A DNA stretch of 34,126 nucleotides from NCBI GenBank assembly GCA_025056095.1, contig JANWVW010000005.1:1-34126 (forward strand), written 5' to 3'. Under the pieces are notes generated by a model. The model did no database searches. It saw only the letters and a list, made by a program, of their open reading frames with translations, and was not told where the DNA came from. Shown here piece after piece: positions 31,824 to 34,126 of this stretch. The stretch comes from Bacteroidia bacterium. Lineage in GTDB: Bacteria; Bacteroidota; Bacteroidia; JANWVE01. The translations under genes and the position numbers were made by a program. Position 1 is the stretch's first letter. Each line of letters begins with the position of its first letter.

Positions 31824-32404
31824 TGATTTTAGTAGTAGACAATGAAGATAGTTTCACTTATATTTTAGCCGATTACCTCAAACAATGCGCAGCACAAAAT
31901 GAAGTCAAAACCATTTTTCATTATGATAAAAAGTCTATTAGGGCAGTTTTACCATATATAAAAGGTTTAGTAATATCTCCAGGTCCAGGCAGACCTGAAC
32001 ACAGTCAGGCAGATTTTGCTTATTGGTATGCTATTGAGCAGAATATTCCTGTACTAGGGGTTTGCCTTGGACATCAGTGGATAGGATACGCTAATGGTAT
32101 GCGGATTATACCTGCACCTGAACCTTCACACGGTTACACAAGCCTTGTAACCCATAATCAAAAAGGGATATTTGCAAATATACCTGCTTCTATTCAAGTA
32201 ATGAGATATCATTCCTTAATTGTCAGCTCGGCTTACATTCCTGATGGTATAGAAATTACAGCTCAAACTCAAGAGGGGATAATTATGGGTATGCAGTATA
32301 AAAATAAACCTGTATACAGTGTTCAGTTTCATCCCGAATCTGTGCTTACAGAGTATGGTTTACAGATAATACAAAATTGGGTAGATTTTTGTGAAACACG
32401 GTAG
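31823..32404 (+). CDS. pabA: Anthranilate/aminodeoxychorismate synthase glutaminase subunit
   Basis: This 193-residue class I glutamine amidotransferase releases ammonia from glutamine for TrpE or PabB, in tryptophan or folate synthesis. Signatures are VVDNEDSFTY at the N-terminus, VISPGPGRPEH, GVCLGHQ with nucleophile C81, and VQFHPESVLTE with H170 and E172 completing the triad. Sequence alone does not separate TrpG from PabA, and many bacteria use one protein for both. No trpE, pabB or other trp gene is adjacent, which slightly favours a stand-alone amphibolic role. It overlaps sanA by one base with a strong ribosome-binding site, so its translation is coupled to an envelope protein gene. 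Confidence 0.9.
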   Translation: MILVVDNEDSFTYILADYLKQCAAQNEVKTIFHYDKKSIRAVLPYIKGLVISPGPGRPEHSQADFAYWYAIEQNIPVLGVCLGHQWIGYANGMRIIPAPEPSHGYTSLVTHNQKGIFANIPASIQVMRYHSLIVSSAYIPDGIEITAQTQEGIIMGMQYKNKPVYSVQFHPESVLTEYGLQIIQNWVDFCETR

Positions 32405-32458
32405 ATAATAAAGGTAAGATTTTAAAAACTCACTTTAAAATACTTTTATTACATTTTT

Positions 32459-32490
32459 ATTGCTTATTTGACTTTTTAAGGTTAAATTTG
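32459..32490 (+). promoter_or_regulatory. Promoter of the Cys-rich T9SS gene
   Basis: ATTG (32459-32462) and TAAATTTG (32483-32490) are 20 bp apart. ATG 32510 or 32519 follows 19-28 nt later, so this gene has a normal short leader. Confidence 0.5.
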
Positions 32491-32518
32491 TGTTATAGAT
32501 TAAATATTGATGCTGCGT

Positions 32519-33775
32519 ATGAAAAATTCAATACTTTTGTTACTATCATACTTGTGGCTTTTGGCTTCTGCCCAAACTGTGTTTTGGTCAGAGAACTTCA
32601 ATAATGGTTGCCTTGAAGGTTGCTTTGCTAATGCTTACGTAGGACCTAATGGCGCATGGAGTGTAAATAATGCAGGAGGTCCGAATGGTGGTGCTCCTAA
32701 CCAATGGTTTGTAAGCTGTGCTGAGAATAACACAGGCGTAGGAAATTGTAGCGCAGCGTGCGGCACAAATGCCACCCTGCATGTAGGTGCAAACCCAAGC
32801 TCTTTTTGTACTTGTTGGGTTTGTTTTGGTCTAAACGGCGATTGTGGCGCTGCCTATGATGCTTGTAGTTTCAATCTTTGTGCAGGTAGCAGCCCTGCTA
32901 CTAGCCGCAGAGCTTTTTCACCCAACATTAACACTGTAGGACAAACAGGTATTACATTGTCTTTTGTTTATATTGAGAATGGTGAAGGTAGTGCTGATAA
33001 TGCTACTGTTCAGTACAGTGCAGATGGCGGAGCTACTTGGGTTAATCTAGTCGATCCTGCTAAAACAACTGTTTGTGGAAGCTCTGGACAAGGTGTATGG
33101 ACAAGTCTTTCTATTGCTTTGCCCGCTGCTTGTGAAAATATCACTAATCTTCGTATTGGCTTTGTGTGGAACAATAATATAAACGGCGTAGGTGCAGATC
33201 CCTCTTTTGCTGTAGACGACGTACAATTGAGCGTAGGAAGCCCTTTACCTACTTTGTTTGCAAATTTCACTGTAAAAAATGAACACGATAAAAACTTTAT
33301 CTATTGGCAAAATCATGGAAATAAGCGTGGAAAGTATTTTATAGAGCGTTCAAGTAATGGAGAAGACTTTTACACTATTGCTGCGTTTGAAAATGATGAA
33401 ACATACTACGTTTACCTTGATGAAAATCCCTATAATGGTACTAATTTTTATCGCTTACATTTACAGGACAAAGATGGTAACCACTATTACTCACGTATTG
33501 AAAGTGTAGAGATACACGGATTACATCGTTTTGAAATAAGTCAAATATCATATCAAGCGCAGACTTTGAGTTACTTTGTCAATGCAGCAGAAGCAACGCC
33601 TTACGTGTTAAAATTATACGACATGACAGGTAAAGTAATACTCAATCTTTATCATCAAGCACAACCGGGAGCACACCAGTATTCGCATGAGTGCGGGGCT
33701 TTGGCTAAGGGAATATACCAAGCTGTTTTTATTAGCCAAAAGGGAATTGAGTACAAAAAGCTCTACGTACAGTAA
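32519..33775 (+). CDS. Cys-rich secreted protein with T9SS sorting domain
   Basis: This is a roughly 418-residue protein. The signal peptide covers about 1-19 (ILLLLSYLWLLASAQ). Residues ~20-240 form a jelly-roll-like domain (FWSENFNNGC, GITLSFVYIENGEG, VQYSADGGATWVNL, FAVDDVQLSVG) carrying about 13 cysteines, an unusually dense set that should form disulfides outside the cell. A second beta domain follows (about 245-335, KYFIERSSNGEDFYTIAAF, the common pre-sorting fibronectin-like module). The end is a type A sorting domain: YVLKLYDMTGKVIL, LAKGIYQAVFI and KKLYVQ. It is probably exported by T9SS to the surface or medium. Function is unknown. ATG 32510 and TTG 32507 are alternative starts; 32519 gives the best signal peptide. 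Confidence 0.85.
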   Translation: MKNSILLLLSYLWLLASAQTVFWSENFNNGCLEGCFANAYVGPNGAWSVNNAGGPNGGAPNQWFVSCAENNTGVGNCSAACGTNATLHVGANPSSFCTCWVCFGLNGDCGAAYDACSFNLCAGSSPATSRRAFSPNINTVGQTGITLSFVYIENGEGSADNATVQYSADGGATWVNLVDPAKTTVCGSSGQGVWTSLSIALPAACENITNLRIGFVWNNNINGVGADPSFAVDDVQLSVGSPLPTLFANFTVKNEHDKNFIYWQNHGNKRGKYFIERSSNGEDFYTIAAFENDETYYVYLDENPYNGTNFYRLHLQDKDGNHYYSRIESVEIHGLHRFEISQISYQAQTLSYFVNAAEATPYVLKLYDMTGKVILNLYHQAQPGAHQYSHECGALAKGIYQAVFISQKGIEYKKLYVQ

Positions 33776-33864
33776 AGTTTGCCATGTAGAGCGCGAAAAA
33801 TGCTCACAGAGATTTATCAAAAAAGTCATCAAATCAGTATTGTAGGTTTAAGAAGGTAATTTCA

Positions 33865-34126
33865 TTTTTTGGGCGTGCCCCTTGCTGACGCAAGGGTCGG
33901 GGCATTCCGCACTGCGCTTTCGCTTCGGTACTTCGCTACGCTTCGTACTGCCTAACGGCATGCTTCATGCCCCTCACGCAGATAACCTTTGCAGTTATGT
34001 CTTTACCTTGTTTAAGCTTGAAGTACAACTACTTACAAGCTAAAACTTTGCATAAGAAACAAAGAAACGATGGTTTCAGAGATCCCTTGCGTGAGGCATG
34101 CGAAGGGTGGGCGTAAGCCCAGTGCG
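33865..34126. repeat. Second composite repeat element, cut by window end
   Basis: This is the second copy of the 15882-16237 element in the same orientation: a T run, left unit A (33871-33979, 109 bp), AT-rich core (33980-34088, 109 bp) and the first 38 bp of inverted unit B (from 34089). The lengths of unit A and core are identical to the first copy. Stem changes include GTAC (33928-33931) with GTAC (33945-33948), where the first copy has GTGC with GCAC. The core hairpin GCTTG-AAGTA-CAAC-TACTT-A-CAAGC (34016-34040) is better paired here. It starts about 90 bp after the T9SS gene stop, and no gene lies between. Confidence 0.88.

Noticed and set aside
1-34126. CRISPR array, tRNA or rRNA genes
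   Set aside because: I looked for regularly spaced direct repeats and for tRNA arms with a T-loop motif on both strands and saw none; the GC-rich repeats are too far apart and inverted.

Overview
The window looks like chromosomal DNA of a Bacteroidota bacterium. The evidence is: AT-rich DNA; two secreted proteins with type IX secretion (Por) C-terminal sorting domains; a TonB-dependent receptor with a carboxypeptidase-regulatory-like N-terminus; DUF3822 and DUF6089 proteins, which are typical of the phylum; few Shine-Dalgarno sequences; and promoters of the Bacteroidota -33 TTTG / -7 TAnnTTTG type in front of most transcription units. I cannot name the genus.

Layout. 1-78 is the truncated end of a GC-rich repeat, followed by nuoA and a stand-alone CheY-like response regulator. 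950-5902 is a minus-strand group: M28 peptidase, a PKD-rich T9SS cargo protein, a small lipoprotein and a DUF3822 protein. 6201-9126 holds corA, a DUF2279 gene whose 5' end lies in a repeat unit, and an enoyl-CoA hydratase. 9255-10973 (minus) is an NHL-repeat/OmpA protein. 11322-13493 is the operon yceD-like/DUF177 - rpmF - plsX - thioredoxin-like protein. Then come a DUF6089 barrel, a second crotonase (minus), a NUDIX hydrolase, a 356-bp composite inverted repeat, and a helix-hairpin-helix/outer-membrane protein.

18359-25571 is a defence island. An ImmA/IrrE-like metallopeptidase, a DUF4411 PIN-domain nuclease and a type III restriction subunit (Res) form one minus-strand operon. The Mod methyltransferase is divergent from it across a 101-bp intergenic region. 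After it come an LRR protein - murB - sua5/tsaC operon, a TonB-dependent receptor, sanA-pabA/trpG (translationally coupled), a Cys-rich T9SS cargo protein, and a second copy of the composite repeat cut by the window end.

The most interesting signals are three. (1) A GC-rich interspersed repeat family is built from inverted units around a 109-bp AT-rich core, and three stems change on both arms between copies; this suggests a structured, REPIN/BIME-like element or RNA. (2) In about ten genes a TAnnTTTG box ends 3-7 nt before the start codon, which implies widespread leaderless or near-leaderless transcription. (3) A toxin-antitoxin-like pair is embedded between the split halves of a type III restriction-modification system. 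A further oddity is the DUF2279 gene: its only plausible ATG lies inside a repeat unit, one base out of frame across an A6 run. No tRNA, rRNA or CRISPR array was seen.
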